Shown: piece after piece, positions 43,989 through 51,556 of the stretch
Layout: every line of letters begins with the position of its first letter
Position numbering within the stretch: the first letter of the stretch is position 1
NCBI GenBank assembly: GCA_005808505.1
Contig: SYLX01000157.1
Span: 1 to 60,667 of the forward strand
Length of the DNA: 60,667 nucleotides
From: Bdellovibrionales bacterium
GTDB taxonomy: Bacteria; Bdellovibrionota; Bdellovibrionia; Bdellovibrionales; JAMPXM01
Direction of reading: 5' to 3'
The notes under the pieces: model-generated
The model's input: only the letters and a program-made list of their open reading frames with translations
What the model was told of the DNA's origin: nothing
Databases searched by the model: none
Program-made: the position numbers and the translations under genes

Positions 43989-45821
43989 ATGAGAAGCAAG
44001 AAGCTCTCAAGACAGCTAAAGAAAGTTCTCGAATTCGAAGAGATCGACTCTGAGTTGCCGAACATCCAAGCCTGGATCGAGCAGGCGGGAGCAACGGCTC
44101 CCGCTCCGAAGTCCGAAGCTCTCGACGCCGTCGTTACTAACTTCTCCGCGTTTCTCGACGCAATCGACGCCTCTTACGAGCAGTACGAAACAAATCTCAC
44201 GCACGCGCAACGAAGCCTCGAGCTCAGCAGCCAAGAGGTTGAAGAGCGAAACAAGCTTTTGCGCCAGGAAAACAAGAAGGTTTCCGACCTTCTCAATAAC
44301 ATGCGCCAAGCCGTCTTCACGGTCGATAAGCAGGGGCTTGTCGTGGCTCCTGTTTCTCGCTTCGCGGACGCGGTCTTTGGACGCAGCGTTGTTGGAGAAA
44401 GCATCTATAGCGTCGTCTTCCCGGAGCTTGATCCGCAAGGGGAGGAGATCTCTGGTCTCCGATCCGCGATGATCGGAGTGTTTGGTGAAGACGAACTTCA
44501 GTGGAGCCTCCTCGAAGGCCTTTTCCCTCGTCGCGCGCACGTTTTTGCCAACGAAGCCGAGCGCGCTTTGAACGCCGCAAAAATTTTAAAAATCGCGACA
44601 ACGCCGGTTTGGGACGATAACTCAAATCTAGAGCGCATCATGTTCATCGTTGAAGACGTCACCGAAGTTGAAAAACTCGAACGTGCGATGGCCGAAGAAC
44701 GTGCAAAATCGAATCGCAGTATGCAGATCATTCAAGAGCTTGCCGGTATGCCGCGTGCGCAGATCGGCGACTTCCTAGGCCGTTCGGTTGAAAGCGTAAG
44801 TGAAGTTAAACAACTCCTCCAGAGCCAAGCGAAACCCGATTTTGATCTGATCTTCCGCCATTTGCACACGGTCAAAGGGAACGCTCGTGGTTTCAAGCTC
44901 AATATGATTTCAGGGGCCGCTCACCGAGTGGAGTCACTCGTAGCTCCTTGTCGTGGTGGGCAGGGTGCCCAGACTTGGTTATCGAACCGCGACCATATTT
45001 TCGACGAACTCTTCCAGCTGCAGCAACAGCTCGGTGATTACACAGATCTTGCCCAGCGAGTTCTGGGAATCGATTCCAAACGACACGGCGTAAATGAAGC
45101 CTCTGCAGGTAGCCACGCAAACCCATCACAAAGTTTGATCTCGGCGCTGCGCCCGTTGATTGAGCGCATGGGGCAGCAAGTAAAGCATCCTCTCATGGCA
45201 GAAGTCGAAGCGATTCTCGAGACGGCTTCGCGCGTTCCGGTTCGTCCCGCTCTTGAGCAGCTCAAGTACATGGCGCTGGATCTCGCGCAGGAGTTGGGTA
45301 AAAGCGTCGACGTTGAAATTTTGGATGTAGGCGATACAGCGCTGAAGCCAGCCGTTCTGGCGCCGGTACAAGATGCTCTCATGCATCTCGTTCGAAACGC
45401 GGTCGATCACGGCCTGGAAGCGCCCTCCGACCGCAAAGATGCAGGGAAGGGTCCACAAGGTAAGATCACGCTCGCGTGCGTTGAATCGCCGGACGGACTC
45501 GTCATTCGCGTTGACGATGACGGACGTGGTCTCGATGCCGAAGCGATCGCGATTCGCGCGAGTCATTTAGGTTTGGTGGATGAAAACACCCTCCGCGCCA
45601 TGAGCTCTTCCGAAAAGCTTGCGCTCATTTTTATGCCGGGCTTCACCACGAAGCGAGAAGTCTCCGAAATCTCAGGTCGTGGATCAGGTCTCGACGCCGC
45701 TAAAGTCGATATCGAAAAATCTGGCGGCCGAATCGAAATCAAAACAGAACCAGGCCGAGGCACGACCTTCGCCATCGTCTTCCCAAGACGTGAGCAGAGC
45801 CGCGCGACCGGCGCGGCCTGA
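43989..45821 (+). CDS. CheA-like histidine kinase without a CheW-like domain
   Basis: A 610-residue cytosolic kinase. Order: coiled N-terminus (1-100), PAS-like region (about 100-225, NNMRQAVFTVDKQG), HPt domain with phospho-His293 in HLHTVKGNARG, a helical linker, then a CheA-type ATPase domain: N box HLVRNAVDHGLE (467-478), DDDGRG (509-514), FMPGFTTKREVSEISGRGSG. Unlike CheA it ends right after the ATPase domain, so the P5/CheW-like domain is missing, and no CheY-binding P2 is evident. GAGGAAG precedes ATG 43989; the frame is open to 43917. The FIST protein upstream is the likely input, and the two CheY copies the likely targets. Confidence 0.9.
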   Translation: MRSKKLSRQLKKVLEFEEIDSELPNIQAWIEQAGATAPAPKSEALDAVVTNFSAFLDAIDASYEQYETNLTHAQRSLELSSQEVEERNKLLRQENKKVSDLLNNMRQAVFTVDKQGLVVAPVSRFADAVFGRSVVGESIYSVVFPELDPQGEEISGLRSAMIGVFGEDELQWSLLEGLFPRRAHVFANEAERALNAAKILKIATTPVWDDNSNLERIMFIVEDVTEVEKLERAMAEERAKSNRSMQIIQELAGMPRAQIGDFLGRSVESVSEVKQLLQSQAKPDFDLIFRHLHTVKGNARGFKLNMISGAAHRVESLVAPCRGGQGAQTWLSNRDHIFDELFQLQQQLGDYTDLAQRVLGIDSKRHGVNEASAGSHANPSQSLISALRPLIERMGQQVKHPLMAEVEAILETASRVPVRPALEQLKYMALDLAQELGKSVDVEILDVGDTALKPAVLAPVQDALMHLVRNAVDHGLEAPSDRKDAGKGPQGKITLACVESPDGLVIRVDDDGRGLDAEAIAIRASHLGLVDENTLRAMSSSEKLALIFMPGFTTKREVSEISGRGSGLDAAKVDIEKSGGRIEIKTEPGRGTTFAIVFPRREQSRATGAA

Positions 45822-46100
45822 GCCCTGGCGATTAGGTCAGGTTTTCAAGACCCCCGGAAAAAATAACAAGGTCGCCTGACTCTTTTCGGCTTTTCGACCC
45901 TCGTCAAATCGAAATTAGAACCTCTTCGCGTGTAACCGCTCGAAAACTCTCGCTGGCATGAGGGTTGCTCTCTAGGCGGGAAAGTGACCATTCTCGGCAC
46001 CGCAACGGCGTCGCGAAAGGTTCAGCTCTACAAAACAAAATTCATAGACACGCGGAAACGACGCTCTGGAAGCGGATCCAGGCGTCAGGGGACGGACGAT

Positions 46101-46835
46101 ATGGCAATAACAAAGACGGCGGTGGTTTTCTCTGGCAGAAACGGTTTGGACTTCATCGAGCTTCGCTCGGGTGTGCTCCGCATTCCCGATGTGACTCTTC
46201 GTTTACGCGAGGCTCAAGCCATTCTCGATGCGATGGATTTGCCGAAGATCGATCTCCTCGCAAGTGTTGCCGCTGACGACGAGCATTTCTTCCGCAACAT
46301 TCAATTGAAGAGCCTAGCTGCCGCCATCGTTCAGGTCGGTCTCTTCGATCGTTATATGAAAACGCAAAAGCGCCCGGATTACATGCTCGGTAACTCCAAC
46401 GGCGATTCCGCGATGCTCGTTTGCTCGGGTCGTCAAACCTTCAAAGAGATGATCGAGTCTTCGCAGGCGATCGCAACTCTTCGTCCTTCATCGGACAAAG
46501 TCGTGCAGCTCGTGGCTCAACCATTGCCTCTTTTGAGTGGACTGAACCTCACGGAATATTCGGCTATGGAATCCAAGCTGAATACGACGGGACAGCTTGA
46601 GTACGAAGGCGTTAAGGGCAGTTCGATGGAACTTCGTAAGCTTGTTGGAAATCTGCATCAAGATCAAGGCGTCGATCGTTTCATCAACATCGGCCCTGCA
46701 AGCGCGCTTCGCGGTTCTGATTACCGCATGATGGGTGCTGGCGACATCGAGTCCGTTGACTCAATCGAACTGGATCCGATGCTTGGCTGGTTCTGGCGGA
46801 ACGTGCGTCCCCAGGCGGTCGCGCTCGCGCAATAA
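46101..46835 (+). CDS. FabD-like acyltransferase-fold protein, altered active site
   Basis: A 244-residue protein related to malonyl-CoA:ACP transacylase. It has AVVFSGRNG near the start (family VFPGQG), a helix LKSLAAAIVQVGLF, then MLGNSNGDSAMLVCSG at 95-110 where FabD has GHSLGEYSAL..aG. The nucleophile Ser99 within GxSxG is kept, but the His before it is Asn and the later catalytic His motif is not seen; FINIGPASALRG matches the family VGPgkvL. It may have lost transacylation and bind an acyl group or act as a scaffold. It closes the signalling arm, 279 bases after the kinase. Confidence 0.7.
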   Translation: MAITKTAVVFSGRNGLDFIELRSGVLRIPDVTLRLREAQAILDAMDLPKIDLLASVAADDEHFFRNIQLKSLAAAIVQVGLFDRYMKTQKRPDYMLGNSNGDSAMLVCSGRQTFKEMIESSQAIATLRPSSDKVVQLVAQPLPLLSGLNLTEYSAMESKLNTTGQLEYEGVKGSSMELRKLVGNLHQDQGVDRFINIGPASALRGSDYRMMGAGDIESVDSIELDPMLGWFWRNVRPQAVALAQ

Positions 46836-46888
46836 GTATTCGCGGATCAACAGATCTTCCGATGCCGCTACCGACTTCGTTGGCGGCC

Positions 46889-48004
46889 TTAGAGCCACGC
46901 GAGCTCAAACTCGGGCGGAAGACTCTGCATGCTCGGCGTCGGCCAAGGCGGCGCTTCCGCACTCGGCGGTAAGAGCAGGTAGAGTCCGTAGGGAATCGTC
47001 GTCGCCATGAATGAAGTTGGTGGCAGCGTTCTCCAATTCCCACGGAAGTGCACGTAGCTTAAAAGTTCGCGCGAGCCCAGGCGTGAGTAAGCTTCATCGA
47101 CCAGGCGGTGAAAGATTTCCGCCGAATCACAAGACAAATGAGTAAGAAAACGAGTCGGCGAGACTTGGCCGAGCTTCGGCGTGGGGCGCACAAGCCCCGT
47201 GAGGCTTGCGACCGATAGCGTTTGGTGCAGCGTTTGTTGAAACCCATTGTAGCCCTGAGGAATAAGGTGCTGCACATGTCGCCCATCCCAGAGTGCGCTG
47301 CAACCGCGAACGTTCCCGCTAGAATCATACGCCACGCGGAAATCCGAAAGCTTGAGGCCGGGCCAGCGCTTCTCAATATTCACAAGCGACTCGGGTGTAT
47401 GGAGATCGGCTAACGGTCTAGCTTTCGCGCGATCGCGAAGGTAAGCACTGAGGGGCTCAACATCATTTAAGTCCGCCTCTTTAAGTCGAATGGCTTTGAG
47501 CGGTTTATGCGCGAAAGGCACACGTGCGTGCAGCGTGATCCAGCGGAAGCGATTGGCGAGTAAGTAGCGAGGGAGCCTTCGTCGAGCGTGGCTGGTCGGT
47601 CGAATCAACGCATTGTACGCTTGATTATCGTGCTGCTCTACCGCCGAAAAAACGTAGCGGCAACGGCGTTCTTCGCGTGCGCGTTCAAGAACGGGCAAAA
47701 AATATTGCGACCACTGCGCAATCGCGCGACGAGACGGCGAGATGCGAAGATCCGTCGCGAATGCCCAGGTTTGTTTTTCGCCGAGGACAAAGCCTTCTTT
47801 GAAAATCAACGAAGCCATTCCGTTGATCTCACCTTTATCGTCTTCGAGCATGTAAGTTTCGAATTGATCAGAGAGAACGCGGTACTGATCGAAGAAGTTC
47901 CCCTGGCGTTCGATCGAATAATCGATGGCGCCTGGAAGCGACATGCGAGCGAAGAACTCTTTTAAGCGAGAGCTATCGGCCTCAGTTGCGGTGACGAGCT
48001 TCAT
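46889..48004 (-). CDS. GNAT-like acetyltransferase, probably tandem domain
   Basis: A 371-residue protein with GNAT-like features in the first half (MKLVTATEADSSRLKEFFAR, INGMASLIFKEGFV, LRISPSRRAIAQW, YVFSAVEQHDNQAYNAL) and a second block that restarts with IRLKEADLNDVEPLSAYL, suggesting a duplicated domain. The acyl-CoA motif RxxGxG is not clear. The middle is Arg-rich. It overlaps the cobalamin gene by four bases (ATGA), so the two are cotranscribed. The substrate is unknown. Confidence 0.65.
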   Translation of the reverse strand: MKLVTATEADSSRLKEFFARMSLPGAIDYSIERQGNFFDQYRVLSDQFETYMLEDDKGEINGMASLIFKEGFVLGEKQTWAFATDLRISPSRRAIAQWSQYFLPVLERAREERRCRYVFSAVEQHDNQAYNALIRPTSHARRRLPRYLLANRFRWITLHARVPFAHKPLKAIRLKEADLNDVEPLSAYLRDRAKARPLADLHTPESLVNIEKRWPGLKLSDFRVAYDSSGNVRGCSALWDGRHVQHLIPQGYNGFQQTLHQTLSVASLTGLVRPTPKLGQVSPTRFLTHLSCDSAEIFHRLVDEAYSRLGSRELLSYVHFRGNWRTLPPTSFMATTIPYGLYLLLPPSAEAPPWPTPSMQSLPPEFELAWL

Positions 48005-48603
48005 TTGATTTTTTTCGCTCCCCAGATGGGCTCATCGATTTTCGCAAGATGATTGATGAAGCGGGCGGCGACGAAAAGGTAATCGCTCAATCGGTTCACG
48101 AACGAGATGACCACAGGATCCACGACCGGCGTGCTCGCATGTTCGACCGTCTCATCGAGCGAAACGATTAAACGCTCGGCGCGGCGACAAACGGTTCGTG
48201 CAATGTGCATCTGCGCCGACGCTTTGGCACCGCCAGGCAAAATGAAGTTCTTGAGCGGCTGAAGTTCCGCTGAAAACTCATCCATCCATTTCTCGAGAAG
48301 CTTGATGTCCTCTTCCGAAACTCCAGGCAGTTGACCTCGCATCGATTCATCTTCGCAAGCGAGCTGACTTCCAACATTGAAGAGATCATTCTGCAAAGTG
48401 AAGAGCTGCGAGAGAAGAGACTCCGAACCAACGAGTGGAGCGGCGTGGAGTTCCGCTACGACAACGCCCAATAAGCTATTGAGTTCGTCGAGGGTGCCGT
48501 ACGCTTCTAGGCGCAAGTGGGCCTTCGACACGCGCGTGCCGCCGATCAGACTTGTTTTGCCTTTGTCTCCGCCCTTCGTGTAGATTTTAGAAGCGCCGGT
48601 CAT
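48001..48603 (-). CDS. Cob(I)alamin adenosyltransferase, PduO type
   Basis: Transfers adenosine from ATP to cobalamin to make the B12 coenzyme. From ATG 48603 (AAGGAG before it) the product is 200 residues, with the ATP-binding start YTKGGDKGKTSLIGG, later TVCRRAERL and FVNRLSDYLFVAAR, the three signature regions of this family. The frame is open to 48762, but those codons overlap the divergent neighbour. It is read with the GNAT-like gene behind it. Confidence 0.93.
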   Translation of the reverse strand: MTGASKIYTKGGDKGKTSLIGGTRVSKAHLRLEAYGTLDELNSLLGVVVAELHAAPLVGSESLLSQLFTLQNDLFNVGSQLACEDESMRGQLPGVSEEDIKLLEKWMDEFSAELQPLKNFILPGGAKASAQMHIARTVCRRAERLIVSLDETVEHASTPVVDPVVISFVNRLSDYLFVAARFINHLAKIDEPIWGAKKIK

Positions 48604-48712
48604 TTTTGCTGCCTCTCCTTTTCGACGGTTTATCGAAACATACTTCCGAACGAAAGGGAAAGGAACGCTGCGCTCAAAACCCCGCAGCGTGTGAGCGAGT
48701 TTTGGAGGACGA

Positions 48713-49540
48713 ATGGCAAATCCCGCATCGAAAAAATCTCCCCGCAAAGGATTGCTGATCACGATTCCGCATTCGGGCGAGCAAGTCCCTGAAGAAACAC
48801 CCTGGTTGAAGTCGCTTCCCGAAACTCTTCTGATGTTCGACGTGGATCGATATGTAGATAGGCTTTACGCGCCGGTGATTTCAATGCTCGAGCTGCCCAA
48901 CGTTCAGACGGACTGGCATCGTTACGCCATTGATCTCAACCGTTGGAAAGACGATGTCGACGCTGATTCGGTCAAGGGGCACGCGAATCCAAGCGGTAAA
49001 TTCCCCCGGGGACTGCACTGGTCGATCACCACGATGGGTGAGAAGTTGATGCCCGGCCCGATGACTCATGAACTTCACGATCAACTCGTCAAAAAGTATT
49101 TCGATCCCTTTCACCGCGACGTTCGCGCGGCCTTAGCAGACCTCCGGCAGGCAGGTGCGAAGCCTACCTTTCATATCGATGCTCACAGCATGCCGTCGGT
49201 GGGAACTAAAGAGCATCGCGATCCGGGTGAGCGTCGTGCAGACGTGGTCGTGAGCGATTGCGACGGCAAAAGCTGCTCGACGTGGTTCAAAGACCTTGTG
49301 ATTCGGTCGTACGAGGCCGCGGGATTCCGCGTGGCCTATAACTGGCCATATAAAGGAGGCCGCGTTACCGAAACATACGGGCGACCCGCGGAAAACCAAG
49401 AAGCGATCCAAGTCGAACTCAACCGCGGGCTCTATATGAACGAGACCACGAAAAAGTTGATGCCTGAAAATTTGCCCGACGTTCAAGGAAAAATCTCGCG
49501 CGCGATCGAAGCCGTGTACGCGGCTCTCCCGGATCTTTAG
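48713..49540 (+). CDS. N-formylglutamate amidohydrolase family protein
   Basis: Member of the FGase family of zinc hydrolases. The 275-residue product has TIPHSGEQVP at 17-26, DVDRYVDRLYAP, YAIDLNRW and FHIDAHSMPSVG, the conserved His/Asp pattern of the family, and a typical C-terminal block (NQEAIQVELNRGLYM). GGAGG lies six bases before the ATG. The gene stands alone, without hut histidine-degradation genes, so N-formylglutamate as substrate is only the family default. Confidence 0.88.
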   Translation: MANPASKKSPRKGLLITIPHSGEQVPEETPWLKSLPETLLMFDVDRYVDRLYAPVISMLELPNVQTDWHRYAIDLNRWKDDVDADSVKGHANPSGKFPRGLHWSITTMGEKLMPGPMTHELHDQLVKKYFDPFHRDVRAALADLRQAGAKPTFHIDAHSMPSVGTKEHRDPGERRADVVVSDCDGKSCSTWFKDLVIRSYEAAGFRVAYNWPYKGGRVTETYGRPAENQEAIQVELNRGLYMNETTKKLMPENLPDVQGKISRAIEAVYAALPDL

Positions 49541-49722
49541 TGCGTCCTGATTCGCGTGGAGGTGTGCAGAAAAGTCGCAAGGACGTTCGACGCGGAAGGC
49601 CTACCACTAAATTTGACCCAAATCTAACGGCCGTGCTAGCAACTCCCCCGGCGTTGGGCTCGGTCTCAACATAGCTGTGAGCTCTGGTTTTCTAAATTTT
49701 CTCTGACTAAAGGATCTTTTTT

Positions 49723-49815
49723 GTGAATCAAGCGATCGATCGTCGAGTTCTCACATCTGCTCTCGTGATTCACGCGATTGCCTGTTTGATCGCAATCCTT
49801 GCCCTGGGCCGCTAA
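49723..49815 (+). CDS. Possible 30-residue membrane peptide
   Basis: GTG 49723 to TAA 49813 encodes 30 residues: a short polar, basic N-terminus (MNQAIDRRV), then a continuous hydrophobic stretch (LTSALVIHAIACLIAIL) and ALGR. AAAGGA at 49709-49714 is eight bases before the GTG. The layout, one membrane helix with a basic N-terminus, is typical of small bacterial membrane proteins. No family is recognised, and the frame could be open by chance. Confidence 0.4.
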   Translation: MNQAIDRRVLTSALVIHAIACLIAILALGR

Positions 49816-49974
49816 GCACAGCCGCAAGCTTTCCTTCCGATCGCGTTTCATCTCAGCGTTGAGCGCTCCGGCGTTCAGGCTCTCTCGGTTCTCCCGTTCG
49901 ATTTTCGCGAATGCTCATTTTCAAGAATGCGAGTAGCTCTTGTTCGGGTTTGCTGTCGCGCGCGTCTTTCGCGT

Positions 49975-50003
49975 TTGATGTTTGCGGGTTCGCGCATTAT
50001 CCT
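49975..50003 (+). promoter_or_regulatory. Putative promoter of resB-ccsA
   Basis: TTGATG (49975-49980), 17-base spacer, TATCCT (49998-50003), 36 bases before the resB ATG. Four of six matches in each hexamer. Confidence 0.5.
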
Positions 50004-50038
50004 TTTGACTTAAAAAACAAAAAGGAAATTGAGCCCGG

Positions 50039-51556
50039 ATGGATACTCCGACGCAGACTCCAGGGACTAACACGTCGACGAGCGCGAAAAAAAATGCGGC
50101 TACGAGCTCAAAGAAGCCTCGGATCATCAAAGCTCTCGCTTCAATCAAGCTTGGGGTCGTGATCATCATCGCACTCGGCTGCTTAACCGCGTGGGGCACT
50201 TTTGTTGAAGCCCAATACGGCGATGCCGTCGCAGCTCAGAAAATCGTTTATCACTCGGTGTGGATGTTCGCGACGATGATCGCTCTTGCGACGAGCTTGA
50301 TCGCCGTCATGATCGATCGTTGGCCGTGGACGCAGAAACACACAGGTTTCGTTCTCGCTCACATCGGCATCATCGTCATCATGCTGGGTTCGTTGATCAC
50401 GAAGTACCAAGGCCTCGATGGGTCAATCAGCTTCGGAATCGGGGAGGGATCGAAACTCGTTTCCACCGCAGAAACCGAGTTGGCCGTTTTCGCGACACTC
50501 GGTGACGGCAGCGGCTTCACCAATATCTATCGCAAGGATGTCGACTTCTTTTTGCGTCCTCCCAGCGAGCAGAAGCCCTACGATATCGAAATTCCCAACG
50601 GGAAAATCCGAATCATCAAGCATCACCAGTACGCTTTTCGCGACGAGAAGGTTGTCGAAAGCGATCGTGAGCAAGCCGGCGCAGGTGTGCGCTTTCAGCT
50701 TCAGAATCCGCGCGTAAGTCTCACCGAGTGGCTCGTGCAGCCAGGTCCAGGCCGCGACGTCACCAAGGACCTTGGTCCAGCGCAAGTGATTTTGACCACA
50801 GGGCAAGCGCCTCAAGCACAAGGACGAAACGCGATTGTCCTTCGCCCCGGGAAATCAAGCGAAGAGCTGCAATACGAAATCCACACGGCGAGCAACGCGA
50901 AGAACGTAAAAAAAGGCGTCGTGAAGGCGGGTGATGTCGTTGAAACCGGTTGGATGGGTCTCACGCTTCGCCTCTTGAAGTATCTTCCGAAAGCGCAGAG
51001 CCAGATCACGTTCAAACCAACCGACGCAAAAACAGATCTGACGATGGAAGCGATCGAAGTTGAATACGAGATGACGGCAGGTCCTGAAAAAGGAAAAAAC
51101 CGTCAGTGGATGGGCGGCAACTCGATGTTGCGCCTTTTCTCGGATCAAGCGAGCTACATCGTGACTTACGGGAACCGTCGTATCGAACTTCCGTTTGAAT
51201 TGCAGCTCAAAGATTTCCGCGTCGGTCGCTATCAAGGGACATTGCGAGCAGCTAGCTACGAGAGTCTCGTGCAAGTTCCAAATAAGGGTGAAATCCTGAT
51301 TTCAATGAACGAACCGCTCAAGCACGAGGGCTTTACGTTCTATCAGGCGAGCTTCGTCGATGACGAGCAGGGGAGACCAATTGCATCCGTCCTCTCTGTG
51401 AACCGAGATCCCGGGCGCTGGATCAAATACCTCGGCTCGTTACTCATTGTTTTGGGCACGATTCACCTCTTCTATTTTAAACGGAAAACTGGCGCAAAAA
51501 ATGTGGCTGGTGCTTCGGATTCGGGTACTTCGGCTGCGAAGGGACAAGCTTCATGA
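50039..51556 (+). CDS. resB: Cytochrome c biogenesis protein ResB (system II)
   Basis: ResB (Ccs1) keeps apocytochrome cysteines reduced and, with CcsA, exports haem and attaches it outside the cytoplasmic membrane. The 505-residue product has a Thr/Ala/Lys-rich cytosolic N-terminus, membrane helices at about 38-57, 72-90 and 102-121, a large periplasmic beta-rich domain, and a last helix near 463-480. HEGFTFYQASFVDD is the conserved C-terminal stretch. A TGA precedes ATG 50039 in frame. The stop overlaps ccsA by four bases. Confidence 0.93.
   Translation: MDTPTQTPGTNTSTSAKKNAATSSKKPRIIKALASIKLGVVIIIALGCLTAWGTFVEAQYGDAVAAQKIVYHSVWMFATMIALATSLIAVMIDRWPWTQKHTGFVLAHIGIIVIMLGSLITKYQGLDGSISFGIGEGSKLVSTAETELAVFATLGDGSGFTNIYRKDVDFFLRPPSEQKPYDIEIPNGKIRIIKHHQYAFRDEKVVESDREQAGAGVRFQLQNPRVSLTEWLVQPGPGRDVTKDLGPAQVILTTGQAPQAQGRNAIVLRPGKSSEELQYEIHTASNAKNVKKGVVKAGDVVETGWMGLTLRLLKYLPKAQSQITFKPTDAKTDLTMEAIEVEYEMTAGPEKGKNRQWMGGNSMLRLFSDQASYIVTYGNRRIELPFELQLKDFRVGRYQGTLRAASYESLVQVPNKGEILISMNEPLKHEGFTFYQASFVDDEQGRPIASVLSVNRDPGRWIKYLGSLLIVLGTIHLFYFKRKTGAKNVAGASDSGTSAAKGQAS

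Larger units (their letters stand above)
49541..50038 (+). other. Intergenic region upstream of resB
   Basis: 498 bases of mostly non-coding sequence. They hold the possible small ORF at 49723-49815 and the resB promoter at 49975-50003. A weak TTGACC (49613-49618)/TAGCAA (49637-49642) pair could drive the small ORF. AAAGGA for resB ends about 14 bases before its ATG. I see no RNA gene. Confidence 0.5.

Noticed and set aside
42770-44065. 431-codon minus-strand frame opposite the FIST gene
   Set aside because: The plus-strand FIST gene has known motifs and a ribosome-binding site. The antisense frame has no recognisable features.
45836-45890. GTCAGG/CCTGAC pair after the CheA-like kinase as a terminator
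   Set aside because: Only six pairs with a loop of over 30 bases; termination is unlikely without further support.
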